A stretch of DNA of 64,000 nucleotides from Devosia sp. MC521 (GCF_014127105.1 NZ_CP059902.1:1087001-1151000), one strand, 5' to 3'. Numbered from the stretch's first letter, positions 1 to 8,929 are shown. Notes: generated by a model from the letters alone, not told the origin. A program made the numbers and translations.

Positions 1-753
1 AAAGCCATCGCCTATCGCACAGACCTGCCGCAGTTGATCGTGCCGACCACGTTTGCCGGCTCGGAGATGACGCCTATTTTGGGGCAGACCGAAATGGGTC
101 GAAAAACGACGCTGTCTAGCCCGAAAGTCCTGCCCGAAACGGTGATTTATGATCCCGAGCTGACGGTCACGATGCCGAAGTTCATTTCGGGACCGTCAGG
201 CCTGAACGCAATCGCCCACTCGATGGAAGGGCTTTATGCCCGTGATCGCAACCCGATTATCTCCATGATGGCCGAAGAATCCATTCGGGCTTTGGGCGTC
301 GCTTTACCGAAGCTTATGGACGATCCGAGCAATCTGGAGGCGCACGGTGATGCGCTTTACGGCGCTTGGTTTGCTGGCATCTGCCTTGGTTCGGTGGGTA
401 TGGCTATTCACCACAAGATCTGCCACACGCTGGGCGGCACTCTGAACCTCAACCATGCAGATGTGCACGCGTTGATGCTTCCCTATACCGCTGCCTACAA
501 TCGTGAAGCTGCGCCTGAAGCTATGGCCGCCATTGCGCGCGCTCTGAAGGCCCATGATGGTCCTAGAGGCCTTTATGCCCTCATGAAGGTTTGCGCTAGC
601 AAGCGCTCGCTTAAGGAAATGGGCGTGAGCGAGGCGGACCTCGAAAAGGTCGCTGATATTGCGATGGAAAACCCGTACTTCAATCCTCGTCCGGTAACGC
701 GTGAAGGTATCCGTGAGATGCTTCAGGCTGCCTATGAAGGTCGGGAGCCGTAA
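1..753 (+). CDS. Maleylacetate reductase (5' truncated by window edge)
   Basis: Iron-containing alcohol dehydrogenase family; open from base 1, so the N-terminal NAD-binding half is outside the window. The visible 250 residues contain the family's C-terminal helical domain, including GSEMTPI and a His-rich stretch (IHHKICHTLGGT then NHADVHAL) corresponding to the HxxxH-type metal/substrate region. Maleylacetate reductases reduce maleylacetate to 3-oxoadipate with NAD(P)H, the step after hydroxyquinol ring cleavage. An intradiol dioxygenase that could make maleylacetate lies at 8926, so the two enzymes plausibly act in one pathway although in separate transcription units. Assignment to maleylacetate reductase rather than another Fe-ADH rests on overall resemblance and context. 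Confidence 0.85.
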   Translation, partial: KAIAYRTDLPQLIVPTTFAGSEMTPILGQTEMGRKTTLSSPKVLPETVIYDPELTVTMPKFISGPSGLNAIAHSMEGLYARDRNPIISMMAEESIRALGVALPKLMDDPSNLEAHGDALYGAWFAGICLGSVGMAIHHKICHTLGGTLNLNHADVHALMLPYTAAYNREAAPEAMAAIARALKAHDGPRGLYALMKVCASKRSLKEMGVSEADLEKVADIAMENPYFNPRPVTREGIREMLQAAYEGREP

Positions 754-762
754 GGTCTGACA

Positions 763-1068
763 ATGGCATATTTTTGCTTTCACGCCTTTGATAAACCGGG
801 TGTCCTCGACACACGCTTGGCGCTTCGCGACACTCATAGGGCTTTCTTACGCAATCACGACCACCCATTGACGGTGCATGTCGGTGGGCCGCTGTTGAAC
901 GCCGATGGACAGATGCATGGCTCGATGCTGGTCATTGAAGCGGAGACCAAAGCTGTCGTCGAAGCCTTCTTGGCCCAAGACGAATATATGAAGGCAGGCA
1001 TCTTCGCCTCGTACACTCTTGAGCAGTTTAATTGGGGTTTAGGCCAGCCAGAGGCCCGCAATGGCTGA
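763..1068 (+). CDS. YciI-like family protein
   Basis: A 101-residue protein starting 9 bases after the reductase and overlapping the next gene by 8 bases, so part of the same operon. It has the ferredoxin-like YciI layout: N-terminal beta strand, a His-containing helix (RDTHRAFLRNH), a GPL..ADG..HGSMLVIEA core and an alpha helix with FLAQDEYMKAGIF near the C-terminus. YciI-like proteins are small dimeric enzymes or accessory proteins; some act as muconolactone-isomerase-like or dehalogenase-like enzymes in aromatic pathways. The specific reaction cannot be read from the sequence. Confidence 0.8.
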   Translation: MAYFCFHAFDKPGVLDTRLALRDTHRAFLRNHDHPLTVHVGGPLLNADGQMHGSMLVIEAETKAVVEAFLAQDEYMKAGIFASYTLEQFNWGLGQPEARNG

Positions 1069-1471
1069 CGCACTTTCGCAGCCCGATCCAAACCTATGGC
1101 GCACACGGCCGCGTGCGCCCATGCCCGGAACGGTTTTAGGCCCGCTCGAAGACGTCGGGAACGGCAAGGCAAAGGAATATGTCTTTGGCCGCGGAACGAC
1201 CGTGTTCTCCATGTTTGTTGTTCGGCGGGACGAGCACGTCTACGGCTATCTCAACATTTGTCCGCACTATTCATCGCCGCTGAACCACCGTGCAGGCCAT
1301 TTTTTAAACGAAGATGGCAGCCGAATTCGCTGCACCATGCATTTCGCAGAATTCCGGATTGAAGACGGATTTGGTGTAGCAGGTGCCGCTCAGAATTGCT
1401 GGCTCGACCCGGTTCCGGTTCATATCGAAGATGGCAATATCGTCATCTCTAAGTTGCAGGCGAGTTCATGA
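1061..1471 (+). CDS. Rieske [2Fe-2S] protein
   Basis: A 136-residue single-domain Rieske protein. Cluster ligands are clear: C-x-H in ICPHYSSPLN and C-x2-H in CTMHFAEF, about 27 residues apart. There is no signal peptide, membrane anchor or catalytic oxygenase domain, so it is a soluble ferredoxin-type or regulatory Rieske protein that may pass electrons to an oxygenase encoded elsewhere. It overlaps the YciI gene by 8 bases and the next ATPase gene by 4 bases (ATGA), indicating translational coupling. No oxygenase large subunit is visible in the window; it may lie upstream of base 1. Confidence 0.88.
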   Translation: MADALSQPDPNLWRTRPRAPMPGTVLGPLEDVGNGKAKEYVFGRGTTVFSMFVVRRDEHVYGYLNICPHYSSPLNHRAGHFLNEDGSRIRCTMHFAEFRIEDGFGVAGAAQNCWLDPVPVHIEDGNIVISKLQASS

Positions 1472-2454
1472 GCGAAGACAATTTCACTTTGGCAAAGCCA
1501 GACACAGAAGTGTCCATTCGGCATACGTTTGGGATTGATGTCGATGGGACGGTTCCTGCCTTTTCGACAGGTAACGAGCACGTGCCGACCGTTGATCCGG
1601 GCTATCAGTTCGATCCGTCGACGACGATGGCCATCCTGGCTGGTTTCCGGGACAATTTGCGTGTTCTGCTGCAGGGGCGTCATGGCACGGGTAAATCGAG
1701 CCATATTGAACAGGTCGCTGCACGTCTTAATTGGCCCTGTGTTCGCCTCAACCTCGACAGTCACGTGTCGCGGATCGACTTGATAGGGAAAGATGCCATC
1801 GTTCTCCGGGACGGTAAGCAGGTCACAGATTACCGCGAAGGGCTGTTGCCTTGGTGCTATCAGCGGCCGGTTGTACTGATCCTCGATGAGTATGATGCTG
1901 GCCGTCCGGACGTCATGTTCGTGATCCAGCGCATTTTGGAAGCTGACGGCAAGCTGACCATTATGGATCAGAACAAGGTCATTCCGCCCAACCCTTTCTT
2001 CCGTCTGTTCGCCACGGCCAATACGGTTGGTCTGGGGGATGTGACAGGGCTCTATCACGGCACCCAGCAGCTTAACCAAGCCCAGCTTGACCGCTGGAAC
2101 GTTGTGGCCCGTCTCGACCACCTCTCGGAAGAAGCTGAGCTTAACGTCGTACTAAGTAAGCAAAATTGGATGGCAGACGAACCGCACCGCTCGGTCTTGT
2201 TGCAGATGGTGCGCATGGCAAACCTCACGCGCAGCGGTTTTGTGCAGGGCGATGTATCCGTCGTGATGTCGCCACGAACGGTCATTTCTTGGGCGCAGAA
2301 CCTGCGCGTATTTGGCGATCTGGACTTCGCATTTCACACCTCATTCCTCAACCGCTGTGATGAGGTGGAGCGCGCAACGTATGGCGAGTATTACCAACGT
2401 TGCTTTGGTCGCTTGCCAGGTGACGCCGCACCAGAGCTGTGGAAGCGGTTATGA
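1468..2454 (+). CDS. CobS-like AAA+ ATPase (MoxR/cobaltochelatase CobS family)
   Basis: 328 residues, close to the usual length of CobS (about 330). Visible motifs: Walker A GRHGTGKS around residue 70, Walker B VLILDEYDA around residue 135 and a sensor region FATANTVGLGD with the GLYHGTQQLNQAQLDRW segment typical of CobS. CobS normally pairs with the vWA protein CobT to drive metal insertion by CobN. No cobT, cobN or other cobalamin gene is nearby; the gene sits last in an operon with a Rieske protein, YciI and maleylacetate reductase. It is more likely a paralogue acting as a remodelling ATPase for a metalloenzyme of the catabolic route. A true displaced cobS is the alternative. Confidence 0.8.
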   Translation: MSEDNFTLAKPDTEVSIRHTFGIDVDGTVPAFSTGNEHVPTVDPGYQFDPSTTMAILAGFRDNLRVLLQGRHGTGKSSHIEQVAARLNWPCVRLNLDSHVSRIDLIGKDAIVLRDGKQVTDYREGLLPWCYQRPVVLILDEYDAGRPDVMFVIQRILEADGKLTIMDQNKVIPPNPFFRLFATANTVGLGDVTGLYHGTQQLNQAQLDRWNVVARLDHLSEEAELNVVLSKQNWMADEPHRSVLLQMVRMANLTRSGFVQGDVSVVMSPRTVISWAQNLRVFGDLDFAFHTSFLNRCDEVERATYGEYYQRCFGRLPGDAAPELWKRL

Positions 2455-2498
2455 AATCGGCTCTGGTGACGTCCGTTGCACGTGTCGTTATGACCTAA
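2451..2498 (+). CDS. 15-codon mini-ORF overlapping the CobS-like stop
   Basis: An ATG overlaps the TGA of the ATPase gene (ATGA) and opens 15 codons (MKSALVTSVARVVMT) before TAA. The overlap geometry is that of a translationally coupled next gene, but the product is too short to recognise and a terminator follows 40 bases later. It may be a chance ORF or the stub of a lost partner gene such as a CobT/vWA protein; nothing downstream reads as a continuation. Confidence 0.2.
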   Translation: MKSALVTSVARVVMT

Positions 2499-2535
2499 AG
2501 CGCGACTCAGCCCGAACCGTCCATCACAGGTTTTT

Positions 2536-2589
2536 ACAGGGTGACGCTGGTATGCGACTAAAGTCGCGTACCGGTCGCGCCCTGTTTTT
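2536..2589 (+). terminator. Rho-independent terminator of the maleylacetate reductase-CobS operon
   Basis: A long imperfect hairpin: ACAGGG-type left arm, AAA loop region near 2560 and a right arm ending CCCTGT, followed by five T residues at 2585-2589. The arms pair over about 22 positions with several G-U pairs. A second smaller stem (ACGCCCT / AGGGCGT) lies at 2632-2652. Confidence 0.75.
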
Positions 2590-3170
2590 CATGATTTTGT
2601 TCTGTTTTGCACAGCGACACTAACCGAACACGCCCTGAAATATGAGGGCGTTAGTCATGATAGCTTTGTGCATAACCGCTTTTGATGCGTGCCCGTTTGC
2701 AACGATTTCGTGATTATTTCGAGCGGTAGAAAAATAGTTGTTTTGTGCAGTTTCTTGACCAATTGATGCCCTGATCCGCACTCGTCAACGTCGCATCTTG
2801 TGCGTTATGTCAACAAAACTCGCATATCGCTCAGATCATCTTGCGGCAGCCTCTGGCGAATGCATTAATTACATCATCGGTTCCGCCACCTAAGGCGCCT
2901 AACGATCTGTCGCTGATGTAACCTTGGAGGAGGGGCAGCGTAGCAGTACGCGGTCTCGTCGACATGCGTCAGCCAGCATTTAAAGCAGTCCATAGCCACT
3001 TCGTCCAGTGCGTTAGAGCGCTCGGTTGAGCGTTCAAAAAGGGATCGAGTGGTGGGCTGGAAAATGCTGATCGGGTCTCGATTAAGGTGCGGCGCCGAGA
3101 GTGCCTTGGCTCAAGGCCCTGAAGGGGAAGAAGACGAAAAGTCCGACCTTCAGAAGTGGGAGAGACTAAT
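2590..3170. other. Intergenic region upstream of the AraC gene, no gene seen
   Basis: About 580 bases with no convincing ORF. It holds the small stem at 2632-2652 and AT-rich stretches around 2690-2760, including TTTTGTGCAG at 2743-2752, which resembles the TTTCGTGCA half-site found upstream of catabolic genes elsewhere in the window. Presumably it contains the promoter of the regulator at 3171 and could be autoregulated, but I cannot place a convincing -35/-10 pair. Confidence 0.4.
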
Positions 3171-4076
3171 ATGTATTTGACTAGGCCTTTCGGCATTGAG
3201 GAAACGCATGGGATGTTATCCCTTCCTGGTGTGAACTTTCGTTCCACCAGCAATGGGAAAGACTGGACTTCAGTCTTCGCGTCCGTGCAGTGCGAGCGCC
3301 CTTTTGAAGGCGTTTTTGGCCCAGCGCGCGATCAGCTGTTGGTTCTACATCGCAATGGTCCGGTCGAGATCGAGAATATCCTAGACCGGAAGATTGGTGC
3401 GCGAACGGTTCCTGCGGGATCCATTCATTTGATTTCGTCGGGTGAAGAGTTTGGCATCAATTTGAAAGAGAGTGTCGAAACCGCACACGTCTATGTCCGT
3501 CGTGCCGTTATCGAAGAAGTTGCTGTGGACATCGCTGAGAACGACCCCAGCAAGGTGATTATCAATTCTGATGTCATTCAGAACCCAACCTTGCGCTCGT
3601 TGATTGAGGCAACTGCATTTGCGCTCGAAGACGACAGTACAGCGTCCGGCATGTTCGCCGACTACCTGTCGCGTGCTATCGCCGCGCAACTGATCCGCAA
3701 TCACTCAAATGCTAAGCTTAAGCCAAGTAACGGCATTTTGAATGTTTCTCGAGTAACGCCTGCTCTCTCAGAGGCGATCGACTATATGTCGAACAACATG
3801 GACTCAACGATCAATCTGAGTGACGTTGCGGAAGCGACCAACCGTAGCCCTAGCCATATCGCGCGAATGTTCCGGTCCGAATTGGGGATGCCTCCTCATC
3901 AGTTTTTGATCAAGTTACGCATCGATCGTGCAAGAACCTTGCTGGAAAAGTCGACCATGTCGATTGCTGAAATTGCCTACGAATGTGGCTTTTCGCATCA
4001 AGAGCACCTGACTCGACTGTTCCGCCGTCATCTGGACACGACACCAGCAGCATATCGCCGTTCGAAACGGAACTAG
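3171..4076 (+). CDS. AraC/XylS-family transcriptional regulator
   Basis: 301 residues from ATG 3171, chosen because GGGAGAG lies 6 bases upstream; an in-frame GTG at 3156 would remove that spacing. The N-terminal ~190 residues form an AraC-binding-like ligand domain (similar to the AraC/XylS-type FeaR/AlkR group). The last ~100 residues hold the two helix-turn-helix motifs: NLSDVAEATNRSPSHIARMF and SIAEIAYECGFSHQEHLTRLF, ending TTPAAYRR. Such proteins activate catabolic operons in response to aromatic inducers. It lies directly upstream of the ABC importer-dioxygenase operon, whose leader contains a two-half-site element at 4085-4117 with AraC-type spacing, making it the likely activator of that operon. 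Confidence 0.92.
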   Translation: MYLTRPFGIEETHGMLSLPGVNFRSTSNGKDWTSVFASVQCERPFEGVFGPARDQLLVLHRNGPVEIENILDRKIGARTVPAGSIHLISSGEEFGINLKESVETAHVYVRRAVIEEVAVDIAENDPSKVIINSDVIQNPTLRSLIEATAFALEDDSTASGMFADYLSRAIAAQLIRNHSNAKLKPSNGILNVSRVTPALSEAIDYMSNNMDSTINLSDVAEATNRSPSHIARMFRSELGMPPHQFLIKLRIDRARTLLEKSTMSIAEIAYECGFSHQEHLTRLFRRHLDTTPAAYRRSKRN

Positions 4077-4084
4077 TCTGCGCG

Positions 4085-4117
4085 TTTCGTGCAAAAATCT
4101 GCGTCTCTACTGGCAGG
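4085..4117 (+). promoter_or_regulatory. Candidate AraC-family operator (site A) upstream of the liv-type operon
   Basis: First half-site TTTCGTGCAAA (4085-4095) and second half-site CTACTGGCAGG (4107-4117), offset 22 bases, i.e. two helical turns as usual for AraC-type direct repeats. Site C at 30181 has the same layout and base match at most half-site positions. It lies about 110 bases before the ATG at 4225. Confidence 0.55.
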
Positions 4118-4224
4118 ATGGACAGTTGAGACGCGTTTAGCATTCCCCTCGACAGCACCGAAAATAACAGCCTGAGCATGCTCGGGAATAAGGCTTGCTG
4201 TGAGGTCATCCTGGAGGAACTTCA

Positions 4225-5532
4225 ATGTCCAAACTCGTGCATACGGCGTTCATTCGCCGCCGCTTTTTCTTGGGAGCCACGTCGATTGTCGCAGTTGCAG
4301 CGATGGCTCCGGGGGTGTTTGCGCAAGAGCAGACCGTCAAGATCGGCTATGTAACGCCACAGACTGGTCCGCTTGCTGCCTTCGCCGAGGCAGACGAATA
4401 CGTTATCGCCCAGGTTAACGAGCTCCTTGCAGGCGGCATTGAAACCGCATCTGGCAAGGTGAACGTTGAGATTATCGTTCGTGACAGCCAGTCGAGCCCG
4501 AACCGTGCGTCGGAAGTTGCACGCGAACTGATCGTGGATGACGAAGTTCAGCTCATCGTTGTTGCCTCGACCCCAGAAACAGCCAACCCCGTATCCGCCC
4601 AGTGCGAAATTGAAGGCATTCCGTGCATTTCCACAATTGCACCGTGGCAGCCGTGGTTCATTGAACGCCAGGCGAACCCGGGTGATCCGGCTGCGTGGGA
4701 ATCCTTCGATTACACCTACCACTTCTTCTGGGGTCTCGAAGACATCATCACCACATTCCAGGCGATGTGGAATCAGGTCGACACCAACAAGAGTGTTGGC
4801 GGTCTGTTCCCGAACGACGCAGACGGCAATGCTTGGGGTGATGCGGTTAACGGCCTGCCGCCAGCTATGGCCGCTGCAGGTTACCCAATCACCGACCCAG
4901 GTCGTTTCCAGAACCTGTCTGATGATTTTACCGCGCAGATCGGTGCCTTTAAGGCAGCCAACGCAGAGATCGTAACCGGCGTTGTCATTCCGCCAGATTT
5001 TACCACGTTCTGGACGCAAGCAAATCAGCAGGGCTACAAGCCAAAGGTCGTTACCACCGCAAAGGCAACCCTGTTCCCGGTTGCAGTCGATGCACTTGGC
5101 GATCTTGGTCACAATCTGTCGACCGAAGTTTGGTGGTCGCCAAACCATCCATTCTCGTCGTCGCTAACCGGTGAAAGCTCCAAGGAGCTGGCAGATGGTT
5201 ATGTCGGTGAAACCGGTCGTCCTTGGACCCAGCCAACAGGCTTCATTCACGCTCTGTTTGAAGTCGGTGTTGATGCGATCAAGCGTGCTGAAGATCCATT
5301 TGATCCAGACGCCCTTGCTGCAGCTGTCGCTGAAACCGAACTCGATACCGTCGTTGGTAAGGTCGACTTCGGCGCTGAAGGTCTGCCGCCAGCTGTTGCC
5401 AAGAACGTCTCCAAGACCCCGCTGGTCGGTGGTCAGTGGCGTCTGAAGGATGGCGCATATGATCTCGTCATCGTTGAAAACTCCGCGCATCCGGAAATTC
5501 CGGCAGCAGGCGTAATGGAAATTATCGAGTAA
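4225..5532 (+). CDS. ABC transporter substrate-binding protein (branched-chain amino acid / aromatic type), Tat-exported
   Basis: 435 residues with a Tat-type signal (RRRFFLGAT, then a hydrophobic run and VFAQE cleavage region), which fits a periplasmic binding protein. The mature part opens VKIGYVTPQTGPLAAFAEAD, the usual start of type I periplasmic-binding folds of the Liv/urea/aromatic family. RBS GGAGG lies 8 bases upstream. First gene of a seven-gene operon with two ATPases, two permeases, an intradiol dioxygenase and an SDR enzyme. Because the operon also encodes ring cleavage, the cargo is more likely an aromatic acid or related catabolite than an amino acid; this is inference from context. 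Confidence 0.92.
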   Translation: MSKLVHTAFIRRRFFLGATSIVAVAAMAPGVFAQEQTVKIGYVTPQTGPLAAFAEADEYVIAQVNELLAGGIETASGKVNVEIIVRDSQSSPNRASEVARELIVDDEVQLIVVASTPETANPVSAQCEIEGIPCISTIAPWQPWFIERQANPGDPAAWESFDYTYHFFWGLEDIITTFQAMWNQVDTNKSVGGLFPNDADGNAWGDAVNGLPPAMAAAGYPITDPGRFQNLSDDFTAQIGAFKAANAEIVTGVVIPPDFTTFWTQANQQGYKPKVVTTAKATLFPVAVDALGDLGHNLSTEVWWSPNHPFSSSLTGESSKELADGYVGETGRPWTQPTGFIHALFEVGVDAIKRAEDPFDPDALAAAVAETELDTVVGKVDFGAEGLPPAVAKNVSKTPLVGGQWRLKDGAYDLVIVENSAHPEIPAAGVMEIIE

Positions 5533-5537
5533 ATAGA

Positions 5538-6266
5538 ATGATCTTACGACTTGCCGGCGTTACTAAGCGCTTTGGTGCAGTCGTTGTGGCCGACAATATC
5601 GACCTCAATGTTGCACGTGGTGAAGCTCTCGGCATTATCGGCGCCAATGGTGCTGGCAAGTCGAGCTTGTTCAACTTGATAACCGGGGTGGTGACCGCTG
5701 ATGCGGGCACCATCACTATCGGCGATAAGGACGTGACCAAGGTGTCAGTCCCCGATCGTTGTGTAGCCGGGGTAGGGCGCTCGTTCCAAATTCCCCGCCC
5801 ATTTGAAACTCTGACTGTTTTCGAAAATCTTTTGGTTGCCGCGGAGTACGGTCGTGCGTCGCGTGCGCTGAGTTCGGAAGCTCTGTGTGCTTCTATACTG
5901 GAACAGACTGGTCTTGCCGCCCATGCCAATACTTTGGCCGGTAAATTGACCCTGCTCAACCGCAAGCGCCTTGAGTTGGCGCGGGCTCTGGCTACAGAAC
6001 CTGATCTTATTCTGCTCGACGAAATAGCGGGCGGTCTGACTGAAGCAGAATGTCACGAGCTGGTGGCGTTCATTCAGCAGCTCCATCAAACCGGCGTCAC
6101 GATCATCTGGATCGAACACGTCGTACATGCGCTGCTTTCGGTTGTAGATCGCCTGATCGTTCTCGAGTTTGGCCGCAAAATTGCTGACGGAAAGCCCGAC
6201 GCCGTGATGTCCGATCCGGTCGTCCGCCGCTCGTACCTCGGTATTGATGATGAGGCAGCAGCATGA
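5538..6266 (+). CDS. livG: ABC transporter ATP-binding protein, LivG type
   Basis: 242 residues with Walker A GANGAGKSS near residue 37, the LivG-like FQIPRPFETLTVFENLLVAA segment after the Q-loop, and a Walker B at LILLDEIAGGLTE. The ABC signature is weak: the usual LSGG is replaced by LTLLNRKRLELARAL, as often seen in this LivG group (LS.. followed by K.LELARAL). Six bases after the binding-protein gene and overlapping the next ATPase by 4 bases. Powers import through the LivH/LivM-type permeases. Confidence 0.9.
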   Translation: MILRLAGVTKRFGAVVVADNIDLNVARGEALGIIGANGAGKSSLFNLITGVVTADAGTITIGDKDVTKVSVPDRCVAGVGRSFQIPRPFETLTVFENLLVAAEYGRASRALSSEALCASILEQTGLAAHANTLAGKLTLLNRKRLELARALATEPDLILLDEIAGGLTEAECHELVAFIQQLHQTGVTIIWIEHVVHALLSVVDRLIVLEFGRKIADGKPDAVMSDPVVRRSYLGIDDEAAA

Positions 6267-6964
6267 CTGCAGTACTAGAGACAAAGAACCTGGAAGTTTT
6301 CTATGGCGACTTCCAGGCCGTATTCGGCGTCGATTTTCACATCAATGAAGGTGAAACGGTTGCCATCATCGGCGCAAACGGCGCAGGAAAATCGTCATTT
6401 CTAAAGGCACTTTCTGGTCTGATCCCGGCAAAGGGCCAGATCATGTTGGATGGCCAGTCTGTTTCGGGCAAGCCAGCCTATGACATGGTCAAGCAAGGAA
6501 TTGCGCTGGTTCCAGAAGGGCGTCGCCTTTTCCCAACGCTCTCCGTTTCGGACAATCTCCGCATGGGCGAGAACGGAAAGAGTGGAGAACGTGGCTGGAG
6601 CTACGAGACCATTTGCGAACTGTTCCCGTTGCTGGCGGAGCGCGCTGATCAGCTCGCGCCGACCCTTTCCGGTGGCCAGCAGCAGATGGTTGCCATCGGC
6701 CGCGCACTGATCACCAACCCTCGCGTGTTGCTCTGCGACGAAATCAGTCTCGGGCTTTCCCCCGCAGCTGTCAAAGACGTCTACGCAGCGATCAGTGAGA
6801 TCAAGAAGCGCGGGACCACAATCGTCATTGTTGAGCAGGATCTGAACGCCGCTCTGTCGGCCGCTGATCGCATTTATTGTTTCCTCGAGGGGAAGGTCAG
6901 CCTGGCTGGCCGTGCTGACGAGTTTGATCGTTCGCAAATTCTCGCGGCCTATTTCGGGAACTAA
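6263..6964 (+). CDS. livF: ABC transporter ATP-binding protein, LivF type
   Basis: 233 residues. Walker A GANGAGKSS near residue 38, signature TLSGGQQQMVAIGRAL around residue 136 and Walker B VLLCDEISLGLSP. The GIALVPEGRRLFPTLSVSDNL segment is diagnostic for LivF. ATG overlaps the livG stop by 4 bases; the permease begins 2 bases after its stop. Forms the ATPase heterodimer with the preceding LivG-like protein. Confidence 0.92.
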   Translation: MTAVLETKNLEVFYGDFQAVFGVDFHINEGETVAIIGANGAGKSSFLKALSGLIPAKGQIMLDGQSVSGKPAYDMVKQGIALVPEGRRLFPTLSVSDNLRMGENGKSGERGWSYETICELFPLLAERADQLAPTLSGGQQQMVAIGRALITNPRVLLCDEISLGLSPAAVKDVYAAISEIKKRGTTIVIVEQDLNAALSAADRIYCFLEGKVSLAGRADEFDRSQILAAYFGN

Positions 6965-6966
6965 GC

Positions 6967-7824
6967 ATGGATTACGTCAACACAATCGTGCAGGGCATTT
7001 TGCTCGGGGGGCTATATGCTCTCTATGCAGCCGGCCTCTCGTTGATTTTCGGCGTGATGCGCCTGATCAATCTCGCCCACGGCGATCTGATCGTTCTGGC
7101 CGCATTCGTGCTTTTGGCAATGGTGACGGCTCTGGGCTTGCCACTGCCTGTTGCGCTTCTGATCCTGCTGCCGTTCGCTTTCGCGCTCGGTTGGGCTTTG
7201 CAGCGCTTTCTTCTGAACCGGACCCTTGGCGACGATATTCTTCTGCCATTGCTCGTCACGTTCGGTCTGCAAATCTTGGTTCAGAACGGCCTTCTCGTGG
7301 CGTTCAGTGCGGATAGTCGCAAGCTGTCTCTAGGTGCTATCGAGACGCAGTCCGTCAACATTTTGGGCCTGAACCTCGGTGTCATCCCACTTCTGACATT
7401 TGCTGTTGCCGTCGCGGTTTTGGGTGTTTTGAGCTATATATTCTACGGCACGGCGCTGGGCCGTCGTCTGCGTGCCACCTCTGACTCCACCGAAGTCGTC
7501 CAGCTGATGGGCGTGAACCCGCGTGTCGTCTTCGCAGTGGCAATGGGTATCTCCTTTGTCGTTCTAACCATCGCGGCGTTCTTTATGGGCATACGCTCGA
7601 ACTTCGATCCAAGCGTTGGTCCTGCTCGTCTCCTGTTTGCCTTCGAAGCTGTTGTTATCGGTGGCTTGGGCAGTCTTTGGGGGACATTGGCTGGTGGCGT
7701 GATCCTAGGTGTCTCGCAGGCTATTGGCGCCCGTATCAACCCTGAATGGCAGATCTTGGCGGGCCACCTCGTGTTCCTCGTCTTCATCATTCTGCGTCCC
7801 CGTGGCCTGTTCCCGAAGCAGTAA
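6967..7824 (+). CDS. livH: Branched-chain-type ABC permease, LivH
   Basis: 285 residues, about eight hydrophobic segments. Starts with the family-typical VQGILLGGLYALYAAGLSLIFGVMRLINLAHGD and carries the EAA-like loop RRLRATSDSTEVVQLMGVNP in the second half. One of two inner-membrane permease subunits of the importer. Two bases separate it from livF and four from livM. Confidence 0.92.
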   Translation: MDYVNTIVQGILLGGLYALYAAGLSLIFGVMRLINLAHGDLIVLAAFVLLAMVTALGLPLPVALLILLPFAFALGWALQRFLLNRTLGDDILLPLLVTFGLQILVQNGLLVAFSADSRKLSLGAIETQSVNILGLNLGVIPLLTFAVAVAVLGVLSYIFYGTALGRRLRATSDSTEVVQLMGVNPRVVFAVAMGISFVVLTIAAFFMGIRSNFDPSVGPARLLFAFEAVVIGGLGSLWGTLAGGVILGVSQAIGARINPEWQILAGHLVFLVFIILRPRGLFPKQ

Positions 7825-7828
7825 GATC

Positions 7829-8929
7829 ATGACCGATATTCAATCTAATGCGTCACGCCCCTCAATCGACGCGTCGCGCTACACTGTTAACGTCGCGACT
7901 AAGACCTCGCGTATATTCATGATCGTTGCCTTGATCGCATTGGTCGCACTGATCTTTGCTCCGGCAATTGTCTCACGCTCTATGCTGCAGGATATGATCC
8001 TTGTGTTCCTACTCGCTTCACTGGCGCTGTGCTGGAACCTTATGGCAGGCTACGCAGGCCTGATTTCCGTGGGTCAGCAAGCTTTTGTGGGTTTGGGTGG
8101 TTATGCGCTTTTCGCGCTAATCATCATCGGTGGCGTTGATCCCTTGCTGGCAATTCCCACGGCCGCGCTCGTCGTTGCGCTTTTGTCGGTTCCGGTCGGT
8201 ACGCTCGTCTTCCGCATGCAAGGTGCTTACTTTGCTGTTGTCACCTGGGTCGTCGCCGAAGTGTTCCGCCTTGTACTGGCGCAATGGCGCGAGCTGGGGG
8301 GCGGTACGGGTACGTCGCTGCCACGCTCGGCCACAGGCAACATGTTCGGTATGGATTTTGTGGCTGAACTCTTTGGTGTTCGTTCTGCCGCAGCACGCGA
8401 AATCATCATCTATTGGGCCGCACTGTTCACCATCGCCCTTGTGGTCGCTGGGAGCTATTACTTGCTGCGCTCGCGCATCGGTCTAGCTCTACGCGCTATC
8501 AAAGACGGTGAAGTGGCAGCGCAGAGCATTGGTGTGACGACCACGCGTATCAAGTTTGCAGTTTACGTTTTTGCGGCGTTCGGTGCGGGCCTGGTTGGGG
8601 CGATTTACTTCCTGCAGGCCTCGCGTATTTCGCCTGATGCTGCCTTTTCGCTGCTCGATTGGACGGCCTACATCATCTTCATCGTGGTGATTGGTGGTCT
8701 CGCCACCATTGAAGGGCCGATCATCGGAGCCATTCTTTTCGTCCTTTTGCGCAATGCAATGTCTGGGTTCGGCCCGTGGTATCTCTTGGTTCTGGGCGCA
8801 CTCGGTATCGCCGTTATGCTGCTCGCTCCAAAGGGGATCTGGGGTAATTTCTCCCTACGCACGGGTATTCACCTGTTTCCAACCCGCAGGACGCTCTTTA
8901 TTGCCGATAAGGAGGATCGGTCCAAATGA
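7829..8929 (+). CDS. livM: Branched-chain-type ABC permease, LivM
   Basis: 366 residues from ATG 7829; the reading frame is open further upstream but inside livH, and ATG 7829 lies 4 bases past the livH stop. About nine to ten hydrophobic segments, the LAGYAGLISVGQQAFVGLGGYA motif typical of LivM and the loop GLALRAIKDGEVAAQSIGV. Overlaps the dioxygenase start by 4 bases, tying uptake to ring cleavage. C-terminus ends with a short cytoplasmic tail, not fused to an ATPase domain. Confidence 0.92.
   Translation: MTDIQSNASRPSIDASRYTVNVATKTSRIFMIVALIALVALIFAPAIVSRSMLQDMILVFLLASLALCWNLMAGYAGLISVGQQAFVGLGGYALFALIIIGGVDPLLAIPTAALVVALLSVPVGTLVFRMQGAYFAVVTWVVAEVFRLVLAQWRELGGGTGTSLPRSATGNMFGMDFVAELFGVRSAAAREIIIYWAALFTIALVVAGSYYLLRSRIGLALRAIKDGEVAAQSIGVTTTRIKFAVYVFAAFGAGLVGAIYFLQASRISPDAAFSLLDWTAYIIFIVVIGGLATIEGPIIGAILFVLLRNAMSGFGPWYLLVLGALGIAVMLLAPKGIWGNFSLRTGIHLFPTRRTLFIADKEDRSK

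Noticed and set aside
4222-5148. 308-codon minus-strand ORF opposite the binding protein gene
   Set aside because: Shadow of a well-supported exported binding protein; its translation has no recognisable domain.
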